This document shows positions 35,501-42,855 of a stretch of DNA of 60,643 nucleotides, one piece after another (position 1 is the stretch's first letter; every line of letters begins with the position of its first letter). Position numbers and translations under genes: made by a program. A model generated the notes under the pieces. It was not told the DNA's origin. It saw nothing but the letters and a program-made list of their open reading frames with translations, and searched no databases. The DNA comes from Anaerostipes hominis (ex Lee et al. 2021) (GTDB lineage Bacteria > Bacillota > Clostridia > Lachnospirales > Lachnospiraceae): contig NZ_NQOG01000015.1 of NCBI RefSeq assembly GCF_002270485.1, positions 1-60,643 on the forward strand. The letters are read 5' to 3'.

Positions 35501-36679
35501 TTACATTACGCCTTCGGCTTTTAGTGATTCCAGCTCCTCATCCGTGAGACCAAACACTTCTTTGTTATGCTGTCCCAACAGAGGAGCAGGAGTGTCTACA
35601 CTGCCTGGAGTCTCAGTCAATTTGATCGGACAACCCTGGAAATACATTTCTCCGATGGTCGGATGATCCATGTGAACCATCATCTCTCTCGCCTGGAAAT
35701 GCGGATGGTCGATGGCTTCCTGCATATCCAGTACAGGACCGCATGGGATACCGGCTTTGTCAAACAGAGCTTCGATCTCTTTTTTTCCTTTGGAGGAAGC
35801 CCATTCACTTATGAGCTGCTGCAGACCATCTTTGTAGTTTTTGCATCTCAGATCATTTGTCTTATAACGCGGATCATCGAGCAGGTCTTCCCGGCCGATG
35901 GTCTCACAGAAAGTTTTAAACAGGCGGTCGTTGCCCACACCAATCGCAATATATCCATCTTTGGCTTCATAGATATCAAATGGAGCGATCGAAGGGTCGA
36001 TATTTCCCTGACGCTGAGGGATCACACCATCCATAGTCGTCGTAACAATGGCGTTTTCCAGCAGACTGAAAATGGTGTCTGCCATAGCAACATCTACCTG
36101 CTGTCCCTGTCCGGTGCGTTCTCTGTTAAACAGTGCCATCAGGACGCCTACACACAGATAGATTCCGGTCACATTGTCAGCGATAGAAGGCCCTACTTTG
36201 GTAGGAGGAGAGTCCGGGAATCCCGTCATGTTTACCATTCCTCCCATAGACTGGGCAACAATATCGTAACAAGGACGGTTAGACAGCGGACCGTACTGTC
36301 CGAAGCCGGAACCGGAAGCATATACGAGGCTCGGATTGATCTTTTTTAATGTTTCATAATCTACTTTTAATTTTTTGGATACACCGGCCCGGAAATTTTC
36401 AACGACCACATCGGCATCTTTAACTAAATCATAAAAGATTTGTCTGGCCTTGTCGTTTTTAAGATTCAGGGTGACCCCTTTTTTATTACGATTTAAGAAT
36501 GCATAAAACCCGCTTTCACCACTTTTTTCATCGATCGGTCCCCAGCTTCTGCACTGGTCTCCCTGGATAGGCTCAAATTTTATGACATCGGCTCCGTTGT
36601 CTGCCAGCAGGGTCGTGCAGAACGGTCCGTTATATGCATGTGTCAGATCCAGAACTTTAACGCCTTCTAATGCTTTCAT
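35501..36679 (-). CDS. Class III (CaiB/BaiF family) CoA-transferase
   Basis: A 392-aa CoA-transferase. The N-terminal VKVLDLTHAYNGPFCTTLLA and ADVIKFEP blocks and the catalytic Asp in RPCYDIVAQSMGG (about residue 168) are intact; GQGQQVDVAMADT is the family's conserved turn. Class III enzymes swap CoA between two acids. Here it would charge beta-alanine from propionyl-CoA or acetyl-CoA, replacing the unrelated class I propionate CoA-transferase of Clostridium propionicum. Substrate is inferred from the adjoining lyase genes. Confidence 0.88.
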   Translation of the reverse strand: MKALEGVKVLDLTHAYNGPFCTTLLADNGADVIKFEPIQGDQCRSWGPIDEKSGESGFYAFLNRNKKGVTLNLKNDKARQIFYDLVKDADVVVENFRAGVSKKLKVDYETLKKINPSLVYASGSGFGQYGPLSNRPCYDIVAQSMGGMVNMTGFPDSPPTKVGPSIADNVTGIYLCVGVLMALFNRERTGQGQQVDVAMADTIFSLLENAIVTTTMDGVIPQRQGNIDPSIAPFDIYEAKDGYIAIGVGNDRLFKTFCETIGREDLLDDPRYKTNDLRCKNYKDGLQQLISEWASSKGKKEIEALFDKAGIPCGPVLDMQEAIDHPHFQAREMMVHMDHPTIGEMYFQGCPIKLTETPGSVDTPAPLLGQHNKEVFGLTDEELESLKAEGVM

Positions 36680-36695
36680 GTACTCCTCCTTTTAT

Positions 36696-37088
36696 CTAAG
36701 CTTTCATTTTATGTTCCGGAATTTCATAAACAAAGAATGCCTCGGTTGAGATCTCCGGATCGCTGAGCATATCAATAGAACTTTCAAATTCAGGTTCTTC
36801 AGGAATTTGGGCCACTTTAAAAGAACGGCACTGAATGTAGACTTTATTTCCTTCAGTTTTTGTGACTCTTGCGATGAATTCCATATAATCCCCGGCAAAG
36901 ACAGGGTTATATAAACGGATCTTTTCCACAAGGCAGCATCTTCCTGTATTGCCGCATACTTTTGCCATTAAGCGGTCTGCGGTATCACCCATATAAGTAA
37001 TGGAGCGTGCGCCGTTTACTACACCTCCGCCATAAAATTCATCTCTGCTTGACATTCTGTATCTCATTGTTACTGTCTGTTCGCTCAT
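36696..37088 (-). CDS. Hotdog-fold beta-aminoacyl-CoA ammonia-lyase-like protein (subunit/paralogue 2)
   Basis: A 130-aa single hotdog domain like 3-aminobutyryl-CoA ammonia-lyase (Kal) and beta-alanyl-CoA ammonia-lyase. It keeps the early motif SSRDEFYGGGVVNGAR, a following GD, and VFAGDYMEF, but the middle DGDE-type segment of the family is replaced by CGNTGRCC. Such lyases remove ammonia from a beta-aminoacyl-CoA. Its neighbour at 37134 has the reverse pattern, so the two may form one enzyme. Starts 45 bases after the neighbour with GGAGG. Confidence 0.75.
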   Translation of the reverse strand: MSEQTVTMRYRMSSRDEFYGGGVVNGARSITYMGDTADRLMAKVCGNTGRCCLVEKIRLYNPVFAGDYMEFIARVTKTEGNKVYIQCRSFKVAQIPEEPEFESSIDMLSDPEISTEAFFVYEIPEHKMKA

Positions 37089-37133
37089 ATCAAAACCTCC
37101 TTGATTTGTTTATATCTATCCTAATATGTAATA

Positions 37134-37580
37134 TTAATCGATTGCTTTCCATGGATCTTTGACCGTTCCATCCGGCTGTACTCCCCGCTGAAGTTGTTTT
37201 TTAACTACGAGGATAACGTTTCCTTCTGTGATCAGCTTAGGTTCATCAAAATAGTACATATCTCCATCCTTAGCGCCTTCGATTCTGAGTCTCTTTGCAG
37301 GAGTAGCCACTTTAAAAGTCTGGATCAGGCAGGTCCTTGATGTGTTTCCTACTTTGACCATAGTTGCCTTAAAGTTCAGCTGGTCTCCCACGTAAGCATC
37401 TTCCATGAATTTCACATCGTTATAACCGAGGCAGAGGGATTCGTCCCCATCATTTAAAATCATCAGTTCTGTCTCTACATCGCCGATGAAATCAAACTGT
37501 CTGCCAACCGGGATTACACCTTCCGGATTATTGGCATCTGCTGTAGTCATTTTGTAGCTTAAAAATGCTTCTGTTCTCAT
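37134..37580 (-). CDS. Hotdog-fold beta-alanyl-CoA ammonia-lyase-like protein (subunit/paralogue 1)
   Basis: A 148-aa hotdog protein, the length of the Clostridium propionicum beta-alanyl-CoA ammonia-lyase (about 145). Remembered similarity is clear in GDVETELMILNDGDESLCLG, then AYVGDQLNF, VGNTSRTC and FKVAT. The VNGAR motif of the family is altered to IPVGRQF. Proposed reaction: beta-alanyl-CoA to acrylyl-CoA and ammonia. First gene of the seven-gene operon; GGAGGTAAGAAATT precedes the ATG. Confidence 0.78.
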   Translation of the reverse strand: MRTEAFLSYKMTTADANNPEGVIPVGRQFDFIGDVETELMILNDGDESLCLGYNDVKFMEDAYVGDQLNFKATMVKVGNTSRTCLIQTFKVATPAKRLRIEGAKDGDMYYFDEPKLITEGNVILVVKKQLQRGVQPDGTVKDPWKAID

Positions 37581-37624
37581 AATTTCTTACCTCCTGTGGC
37601 TGTTTAATTTCTGCTCTTGACTTT

Positions 37625-37655
37625 ACTTTAATGCATCCGGCAAATGCATAGTCAA
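37625..37655 (-). promoter_or_regulatory. Putative promoter with dyad spacer for the beta-amino-acid operon
   Basis: On the minus strand TTGACT (37655-37650) is followed by the 19-base segment ATGCAT-TTGCCGG-ATGCAT (37649-37631), an inverted repeat that fills the spacer, and then TAAAGT as a weak -10 (an ATTAAA -10 with a 17-bp spacer also exists). A dyad in a 19-bp spacer is the MerR layout. The rest of 37656-37936 has a Fur-like palindrome TGATAATTATCA at 37732-37743 and no gene. Confidence 0.45.
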
Positions 37656-37936
37656 TGGCTATTTTAGAAATGGCGGGGGACTTTTTTAGGTAAAAGAAAA
37701 CAACTGTCCTGTGGGGGAGGGTTGATTTTAATGATAATTATCAGAGATCTTATGAAACGGTAAGAACTTTTTGCTTCCATGGTTACGTTTTACATGTGGA
37801 TATACATTAAGGAGGGATAAAAATAGGGAAGACTTTTGTCTGAAGAAATTATCAGATATAGGCAAATGAGTATGGAAATAGTATAATGACATTAGTTGTA
37901 AAAATGACACACAAAGTTTGAGACAGGGGGCAGCAA

Positions 37937-39024
37937 ATGAAAAAGTATATAGTCAGTATTGGCTTGCTTGTATTTTTCGAGACGGATGTTACATTGAAAA
38001 CAGATGGGAGTTATTTTATAACCGAAGGAATTTAGGTGGATTTTCTTAAACCCAGGCACGGTATTTATCGGAACATACCGGTTCGCGGAATGCAGTCTTA
38101 TAAAGATAAAGAGAATAAGGAGCATAAACTTTTATATTATGCTGATTTGAAATTAGATGTAAATAATATCAATACATATGCATCGTATGCTAAAAAGAAT
38201 GGAAATTTTGTACTAAACTGGGTAATGAAAAGACAAAAGTAAACAGTGGAAATATTCTATTCCAAAAGGAAGTCGGTTTACGATACATTTCCCGAAAAAA
38301 ATAAGATCTTCACAGATTAAATTTTACACAGGAGGAACCATTTCTTTCGACGATGAATGTTCCGGAGCGAATGACAGGGGCAGTAGAAGCAACAGAAGAA
38401 AAATTAAAGAATTATTATCAGGATATGATTTATACAGAAGGGTCCAGAGTGGCAAGATTCATCAGCAGTATTCTGACCATGATACCAATAGCAGCATTTA
38501 TGATATGTAGTACACAGTACGGGATATTAAGTGAAGATGAGCAGCACTATGAAATGTATATGTTTGCTGCAGTGTGTATTGGCTTTTTTATTATATTGCA
38601 TGTTACAGATCACTGGTATTCTTTGTCTTTGGAAGACAGAAAAAGAGATCTGATTACTGCAGGTATTTTATTGACCGCATATATGAAAAAAAGAACGAAG
38701 CAATGTGTTGAGTGGATGGGATATCTTGTCGGGCTAAGAGATTTCATAGAAAATGCAGAACTGGACCGAATGAAAGCTCTGGGTGAACAGTTTCCGAATC
38801 TATTCTATCATATATTTCCTTATGCTTATGTATTTGGTCTGTCAGAAATCTACGCAGATAAGCTGGAGAAGCTGAATGTGGAAATGCCGGTTTGGAAGCG
38901 CTGAAGGGGATTACATATTCAGGGCTCAATATATGAAAGACTTTCATCAGGATTTTAATACATCGATTAACATAGACAGTTCTTCAGGTTCCGGAGGAGG
39001 TTTCGGAGGAGGCGGCAGCCGGTG
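37937..39024 (+). pseudogene. Decayed DUF2207 membrane protein gene
   Basis: A broken copy of the gene at 43843. Pieces in order: N-terminal signal and DVTLKTDGSYFITEGI (37937-38029, stop), a shifted frame with PRHGIYRNIPVRG (38036-38242), HFPKKIRSSQIKFYTGGT near 38287, then the C-terminal part from 38353 (MKKRTKQCVEWMGYLVGLRD, HIFPYAYVFGLSEIYADKL) and finally a Gly-rich tail SSGSGGGFGGGG ending at 39024. Frameshifts and missing middle segments make it non-functional as a whole; the 183-aa C-terminal frame could still be translated. Confidence 0.8.
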
Positions 39025-39118
39025 AGATCGGTGTGGCAAAAGGAGTGTTTTTCCAAAAGAACTTGTAGAATCCTGTAACGGCATGGTAATATAAAGGGAA
39101 ATACAGGAGGTTGAAAAA

Positions 39119-39721
39119 GTGGGAAACAAAAAAGTTCTCAGAATGGTGCAGATTGCTCTGTTCATAGCCATCATTTTTATTATGACATTTACACCGCTTG
39201 GATATTTACGACTTGGGATACTGGAAATATCGCTCCTTACGATCCCGGTAGGGGTGGGAGCCATGATTTTTTCACCGGCAGCCGGAGCAGTGCTGGGACT
39301 GTCATTCGGACTTATCAGTTTTGCAAGATTTTTTGGGATGAATCCATTCGGGGCAGTCCTGGTTGGGATCAATCCGTTTTATGCCTTTTTGGTGGCAGTG
39401 CCTACAAGGACGCTTATGGGATTTTTGACAGGAGTGATCTTTAAGGCGCTGAGCAGAGGCAAAAGCGCTAAGACTGCCCGCTATTATATCGGAGGTTTTT
39501 GTGCGCCGTTTCTAAACACCGTATTTTTTATGGGTGTCATGGTACTGTGCTACTGGAATACAGAATACTTCCAGAACCTCAATTCTACCATGGGCAATCT
39601 GAATCCGCTGATGTTTATCTGTGCATTTGTGGGAGTCAATGCAGTGGTCGAAATTCTGGCAGGGTCTGTCGTCGGAGGCACAGTCGCGAAGATCCTTCAT
39701 AAGGCACTGAAAAATACTTAG
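39119..39721 (+). CDS. ECF transporter substrate-binding (S) component
   Basis: A 200-aa membrane protein with about six helices: an N-terminal IALFIAIIFIMTFTPLGYL, then LRLGILEISLLTIPVGVGA and AAGAVLGLSFGLISF, typical of vitamin-type ECF S components. No substrate can be assigned; no riboswitch was recognised upstream. The energising EcfAT genes are not in the window, so it probably shares a central module. GTG start at 39119 with AGGAGG eleven bases before. Confidence 0.75.
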   Translation: MGNKKVLRMVQIALFIAIIFIMTFTPLGYLRLGILEISLLTIPVGVGAMIFSPAAGAVLGLSFGLISFARFFGMNPFGAVLVGINPFYAFLVAVPTRTLMGFLTGVIFKALSRGKSAKTARYYIGGFCAPFLNTVFFMGVMVLCYWNTEYFQNLNSTMGNLNPLMFICAFVGVNAVVEILAGSVVGGTVAKILHKALKNT

Positions 39722-39756
39722 GCAGCATGCAGAGTGAAAAGCAAGAACAGCAAGAC

Positions 39757-39793
39757 AAAAACAGGTTCCGCTGGTTGGACGGAACCTGTTTTT
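39757..39793 (+). terminator. Terminator after the ECF S component
   Basis: AAAAACAGGTTCCG and CGGAACCTGTTTTT pair perfectly around a 9-base loop. Confidence 0.9.
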
Positions 39794-39796
39794 ATA

Positions 39797-39926
39797 TTTA
39801 ATGAAAAGAGAGGATTAAAATATATGAAAAACTATATTTAAAGTATATCAGAATCCTTTCGAGATACAATGTATAGAAAATAAACAATTATAAACGAAAT
39901 ATAAACAAATCTTAGAAAATTCTTAG
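39797..39926. repeat. Duplicated non-coding segment, copy 1 (internally deleted)
   Basis: Starts TTTAATGAAAAGAGAGGATT and continues through ATGAAAAACTAT, AAGTATATCAGAATC, CAATGTATAGAA and ATAAACAAA; the same blocks in the same order lie at 41036-41224. This copy lacks about 60 bases present in copy 2. The copies flank the isochorismatase and HxlR genes as direct repeats. Confidence 0.75.
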
Positions 39927-39931
39927 GGAAC

Positions 39932-40483
39932 TTATTTTGTATACATATTGTAATATTCTTCGCTTGTCATTACATCTGCAAACTTCTCATTTAAGGAGGC
40001 CATATAAACATTATGAACGGTATCGGCAGACAGAACTGATCCGTTCCAGTTTAAATCTTTTGCTGCACATGTATCTGAAAGAAGAGTTACATGATATCCA
40101 TAATCCTTTGCAGCACGTACTGTTGTGTCCACACACATGTGCGTCATCATTCCGCATATGACGAGATCCGTGATTCCTGCATCGCTGAGTTCTTTTTGTA
40201 AGTCTGTCTTATAGAAACTATTGGGATAATTCTTAACAATAATTTTTTCACTTTCAAGTGGAGTAATTGAATCGTGGATACATGACCCGAGTGTTTCCGG
40301 AATAAAAAAATTTGCATTTGAATCAGATAAATGCTGAACATAAAATACGGGCAGGTTTTCAGCCCTGAATGACCGGAGCAGCCTTTTGATCGTATTTAAT
40401 GCCTCATCTGGATGAACCAGCTCACATTTTCCGCCTGCAAAATAATCATTCTGCACATCGATAATCAATAATGCTTTTTTCAT
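39932..40483 (-). CDS. Isochorismatase-family cysteine hydrolase
   Basis: A 183-aa alpha/beta hydrolase of the isochorismatase superfamily (nicotinamidase-like and other amidases). Catalytic Asp in LLIIDVQNDYF (about residue 9), Lys in IIVKNYPNSF (about 83) and Cys in GMMTHMCVDTTVRAA (about 117) are intact. Substrate unknown. It lies downstream of an HxlR-type regulator on the same strand, with a good dyad in between, so it is probably that regulator's target. GAAAGGATATGTTAG precedes the ATG. Confidence 0.85.
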   Translation of the reverse strand: MKKALLIIDVQNDYFAGGKCELVHPDEALNTIKRLLRSFRAENLPVFYVQHLSDSNANFFIPETLGSCIHDSITPLESEKIIVKNYPNSFYKTDLQKELSDAGITDLVICGMMTHMCVDTTVRAAKDYGYHVTLLSDTCAAKDLNWNGSVLSADTVHNVYMASLNEKFADVMTSEEYYNMYTK

Positions 40484-40546
40484 TCTAACATATCCTTTCT
40501 GTAATGAAATTAGTTGTTACAGAAAAGAATAAAAGAAAGATATGAG

Positions 40547-40565
40547 AAAGTAAATTACTTACTTT
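40547..40565 (-). promoter_or_regulatory. Likely HxlR operator upstream of the isochorismatase gene
   Basis: AAAGTAA-ATTAC-TTACTTT is a perfect 7-bp inverted repeat with 5-base spacer. Sites of this shape are typical for HxlR regulators; the regulator gene lies 17 bases away. Confidence 0.6.
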
Positions 40566-40581
40566 TTCGTATATACAATAT

Positions 40582-40941
40582 TTAATAAGGGATACCTTTT
40601 CTGTCCAGTGAATCCTTCATGCCATGGTGAAGCATATGATCGATTCCGATTTCCTGCATGATCTTTACAGCAGCAAGCATTTTTTCACCCTGTTCTGTTA
40701 AATAGTATTCCACTCTGAGGGGATATCCCTCAAATGTTTTTTTAGTTACTAATTCAAACTGCTTCAACTCATTTAATTGTTCTAAAAGCATTTTTTGAGT
40801 AATACCTTCAATGCCGCGGTGAAGTTCAGAAAAAGAACACTTTCCTTTTCTTAGCTGGAAAATAATTATAGTTTTCCATTTGCCTCTTATCATGTCGTGG
40901 ACAAGTTCTAAAGGACAGGTATAATTCTCTCTAAGTTTCAT
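40582..40941 (-). CDS. HxlR-family transcriptional regulator
   Basis: A 119-aa winged-helix regulator: CPLELVHDMIRGKWKTIIIF, FSELHRGIEGITQKMLLEQL and VEYYLTEQGE are the family hallmarks (the first Cys is the possible redox-sensing residue, about position 9). Start at ATG 40941 because GGAGGATGATAAA lies just upstream; the longer frame to 40980 runs through a TATAAT. It probably controls the isochorismatase gene next to it in response to a reactive electrophile or oxidant; the signal is a guess. Confidence 0.87.
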   Translation of the reverse strand: MKLRENYTCPLELVHDMIRGKWKTIIIFQLRKGKCSFSELHRGIEGITQKMLLEQLNELKQFELVTKKTFEGYPLRVEYYLTEQGEKMLAAVKIMQEIGIDHMLHHGMKDSLDRKGIPY

Positions 40942-40968
40942 TTTATCATCCTCCATTATAAAGAGAAT

Positions 40969-41037
40969 AACATAGAACAAGGGTGTTTAAAACAGCTGAT
41001 ACTGGTCAGTTGTCTTAAAACACCCTTGTCCTATGTT
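40969..41037. repeat. 69-base near-perfect palindrome
   Basis: Outer arms AACATAGAACAAGGGTGT and ACACCCTTGTCCTATGTT match with one change, and the inner parts continue (AACAGCTGA with TCAGTTGTC) to a 6-base centre. It lies just upstream of the HxlR gene and directly abuts the duplicated segment at 41036. Confidence 0.75.
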
Positions 41038-41224
41038 TAATGAAAAGAGAGGATTAAAAATATATATGAAAAACTATTATACCAGGCAGGGAATACATCC
41101 GGTAATTATGTACCCTGCAGGATTAAGGCATGTTTAAAGTATATCAGAATCAATACTTAATTCAATGTATAGAAGATAAACATTTCTAAATGAAGTATAA
41201 ACAAACCTTAGAGAAATCTTATGA
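41036..41224. repeat. Duplicated non-coding segment, copy 2
   Basis: Longer copy of the segment at 39797. It contains a possible 23-codon frame (41066-41137, plus strand) beginning MKNYYTRQGIHPVIMYPAG after the GAGAGGATT sequence; in copy 1 this frame is cut to five codons. No family is recognised for the peptide. Confidence 0.75.
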
Positions 41225-41251
41225 AACAAAAGAAAAAAGGCTTATCCTTCT

Positions 41252-41557
41252 TTAATAAAAAAGTTTTGTATACTCCGTTTGTGTATCTGCAATATGATAA
41301 ATATATATGATGTCTTTCATCTGCCGATAGATTGCTATATGTTTTTTACAGATCACCATTCTGTATACTTTTTCATTCAGCCAGGTATCGGGAGTTACAG
41401 ATCCTGAATTGGGGAATTCCGACAGGCGTTCTATGGTGTCTAAAATGTGTTCGCTTACCTTTAGTGCTGTTTCTGAGTCAAACTGTATAAGATAATAATC
41501 CTCTATTTTTTTCAGGTCTTCCCATGCAGTCGGAAGAATTTCAATTTTACATTTCAT
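41252..41557 (-). CDS. RelE/ParE-family toxin
   Basis: A 101-aa toxin of the RelE/ParE superfamily: MKCKIEILPTAWEDLKKIED at the N-terminus, DTIERLSEFPNSG, and the C-terminal KKHIAIYRQMKDIIYIYHI strands. Start at ATG 41557, 101 aa, the usual size; a longer frame to 41719 runs inside the antitoxin gene. It overlaps the antitoxin gene by 11 bases, normal for such pairs. RelE members cut mRNA on the ribosome, ParE members poison gyrase; sequence alone does not say which. Confidence 0.85.
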   Translation of the reverse strand: MKCKIEILPTAWEDLKKIEDYYLIQFDSETALKVSEHILDTIERLSEFPNSGSVTPDTWLNEKVYRMVICKKHIAIYRQMKDIIYIYHIADTQTEYTKLFY

Positions 41558-41813
41558 TTGCCCGCTCCTGCAGTTTTTTTCTTGCCTCTGAAACACTGAG
41601 TGTTTTTTCTCCCTCAATTCGTTCCTGTTCTGCCTGAAGAACTTTTGCCCGCAGCTGTAAAATCTGATCTCTCTTCTCAAAAGCAGCAATGTCCATGAGA
41701 ACCAAATCTCCTTCGCCATTTTTGGTTATATATATCGGCTCCTTGGTTTCTTTTGCAAGTTTTGAAATAGTAGTATAGTCATTTCGCAATGATGCGGATG
41801 CTTTGATGATCAT
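41547..41813 (-). CDS. Phd/YefM-family antitoxin
   Basis: An 88-aa antitoxin. The N-terminal half (MIIKASASLRNDYTTISKLA, then KEPIYITKNGEGDLVLMDIA) is the Phd/YefM DNA-binding fold; the C-terminal half is a charged helix that would bind the toxin. It precedes and overlaps the toxin gene. AGAGGTGTAGAAA upstream of the ATG. A dyad at 41851-41872 is the likely autoregulation site. Confidence 0.87.
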   Translation of the reverse strand: MIIKASASLRNDYTTISKLAKETKEPIYITKNGEGDLVLMDIAAFEKRDQILQLRAKVLQAEQERIEGEKTLSVSEARKKLQERANEM

Positions 41814-41850
41814 TTTTCTACACCTCTCTTATATACATATTTTTATATAA

Positions 41851-41872
41851 TTATATCAATATAATGATATAA
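41851..41872 (-). promoter_or_regulatory. Operator of the toxin-antitoxin pair
   Basis: TTATATCA-ATATAA-TGATATAA is a perfect 8-bp inverted repeat in the promoter region of the antitoxin gene, suited to Phd/YefM autoregulation. A PerR-type site is an alternative reading. Confidence 0.55.
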
Positions 41873-41904
41873 AGTAAAGGGCGTTAAAAATTTTAAAAAA
41901 ACCG

Positions 41905-41933
41905 TTGACAGATAAAAAAACAAATGATATTAT
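41905..41933 (+). promoter_or_regulatory. Promoter of the rubrerythrin gene
   Basis: TTGACA at 41905-41910 and TATTAT at 41928-41933 with a 17-bp spacer, about 100 bases before the start codon. Confidence 0.75.
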
Positions 41934-41950
41934 TATCTCAACAAGAAAAC

Positions 41951-41969
41951 AATAACAATTACTGTTATT
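41951..41969 (+). promoter_or_regulatory. Dyad just downstream of the rubrerythrin promoter
   Basis: AATAACA-ATTAC-TGTTATT, perfect 7-bp arms, lies about 10 bases after the expected transcription start. Its shape and place fit a PerR/Fur-like or other peroxide-responsive repressor site. Confidence 0.5.
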
Positions 41970-42034
41970 AAAAAATCTTGGACAGAAAATAAAAAAAACA
42001 AAACATAGAATCAAAAGAAAAGGAGATCATTATT

Positions 42035-42577
42035 ATGAAGAAATGGGTTTGTACAGTATGCGGTTACGTTCACGAGGGAGATACTCCACCGGAGAAATGT
42101 CCTACATGCGGAGTTCCGGCAGAGAAGTTCAAAGAGCAGACAGGAGACAGAGAGTGGGCTGCTGAGCATGTAGTCGGAGTGGCACAGGGAGCCAGCGAAG
42201 ACATCATGACAGATTTAAGAGCAAACTTTGAAGGAGAATGCTCCGAAGTAGGCATGTATCTTGCGATGAGCCGTGTAGCACACAGAGAAGGATATCCAGA
42301 AATCGGATTATACTGGGAAAAAGCTGCACTGGAAGAAGCAGAGCATGCATCAAAATTTGCCGAACTGCTCGGAGAAGTCGTGACAGACAGCACAAAGAAA
42401 AACCTTGAGATGAGAGTAGAAGCAGAAAATGGGGCGACAGCAGGTAAGTTTGACCTTGCAAAAAGAGCGAAGGCAGCAAACTTAGACGCAATCCATGACA
42501 CCGTACATGAGATGGCAAGGGATGAAGCCCGCCATGGAAAAGCTTTTGAAGGATTACTGAAGAGATACTTCGGATAG
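42035..42577 (+). CDS. Reverse-type rubrerythrin (N-terminal rubredoxin domain)
   Basis: A 180-aa peroxide-scavenging protein. Residues 1-35 form a rubredoxin-like iron site ([13 protein letters not shown] and [11 protein letters not shown]); the rest is the ferritin-like diiron domain with Glu in [11 protein letters not shown] and EEAEHASKF and [13 protein letters not shown]. The order (rubredoxin first) is that of clostridial reverse rubrerythrins, which reduce hydrogen peroxide with NADH-derived electrons. AAAGGAGATC precedes ATG. Monocistronic, with its own promoter, dyad and terminator. Confidence 0.92.
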   Translation: MKKWVCTVCGYVHEGDTPPEKCPTCGVPAEKFKEQTGDREWAAEHVVGVAQGASEDIMTDLRANFEGECSEVGMYLAMSRVAHREGYPEIGLYWEKAALEEAEHASKFAELLGEVVTDSTKKNLEMRVEAENGATAGKFDLAKRAKAANLDAIHDTVHEMARDEARHGKAFEGLLKRYFG

Positions 42578-42664
42578 ACCTTAAGTATTTCCCACAGCCA
42601 GATCAAAGGCTGTAAAAAAGAAATTCATACACTTTTCTTGATCATACACCTCTATTTCATATGA

Positions 42665-42692
42665 GAAGCCGGGAGCATTCCCGGCTTCTTTT
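42665..42692 (+). terminator. Terminator of the rubrerythrin gene
   Basis: GAAGCCGGGA, loop GCAT, TCCCGGCTTC then TTTT. Confidence 0.88.
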
Positions 42693-42855
42693 GCACATAA
42701 ATGAATCTTACAGCATACCCTATGAATATGCTGCGTCGTTTGCGCTGAAAGATGCGCACTACGCGCCGGGATGTTTTCCGTCTGTTCAGGATGGGTATAC
42801 TAAAGATAAAGATCCGAAACAGCTAAGCAAAACGAATTATGAGGTGAAGATTGAG

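Noticed and set aside
35567-36349. Long open frame (260 codons) on the plus strand opposite the CoA-transferase
   Set aside because: It is a shadow of a well-supported minus-strand gene with intact catalytic motifs; its own product has no recognisable domain and no ribosome site.
36696-37580. Annotation of the two hotdog proteins as plain acyl-CoA thioesterases or MaoC hydratases
   Set aside because: The GD-TEL-DGDE and VNGAR motifs and the operon context fit beta-aminoacyl-CoA ammonia-lyases better.
37732-37743. Palindrome TGATAATTATCA as a Fur box
   Set aside because: Only a core of 12 bases, A+T-rich context, and no iron-related gene or promoter at the right distance.
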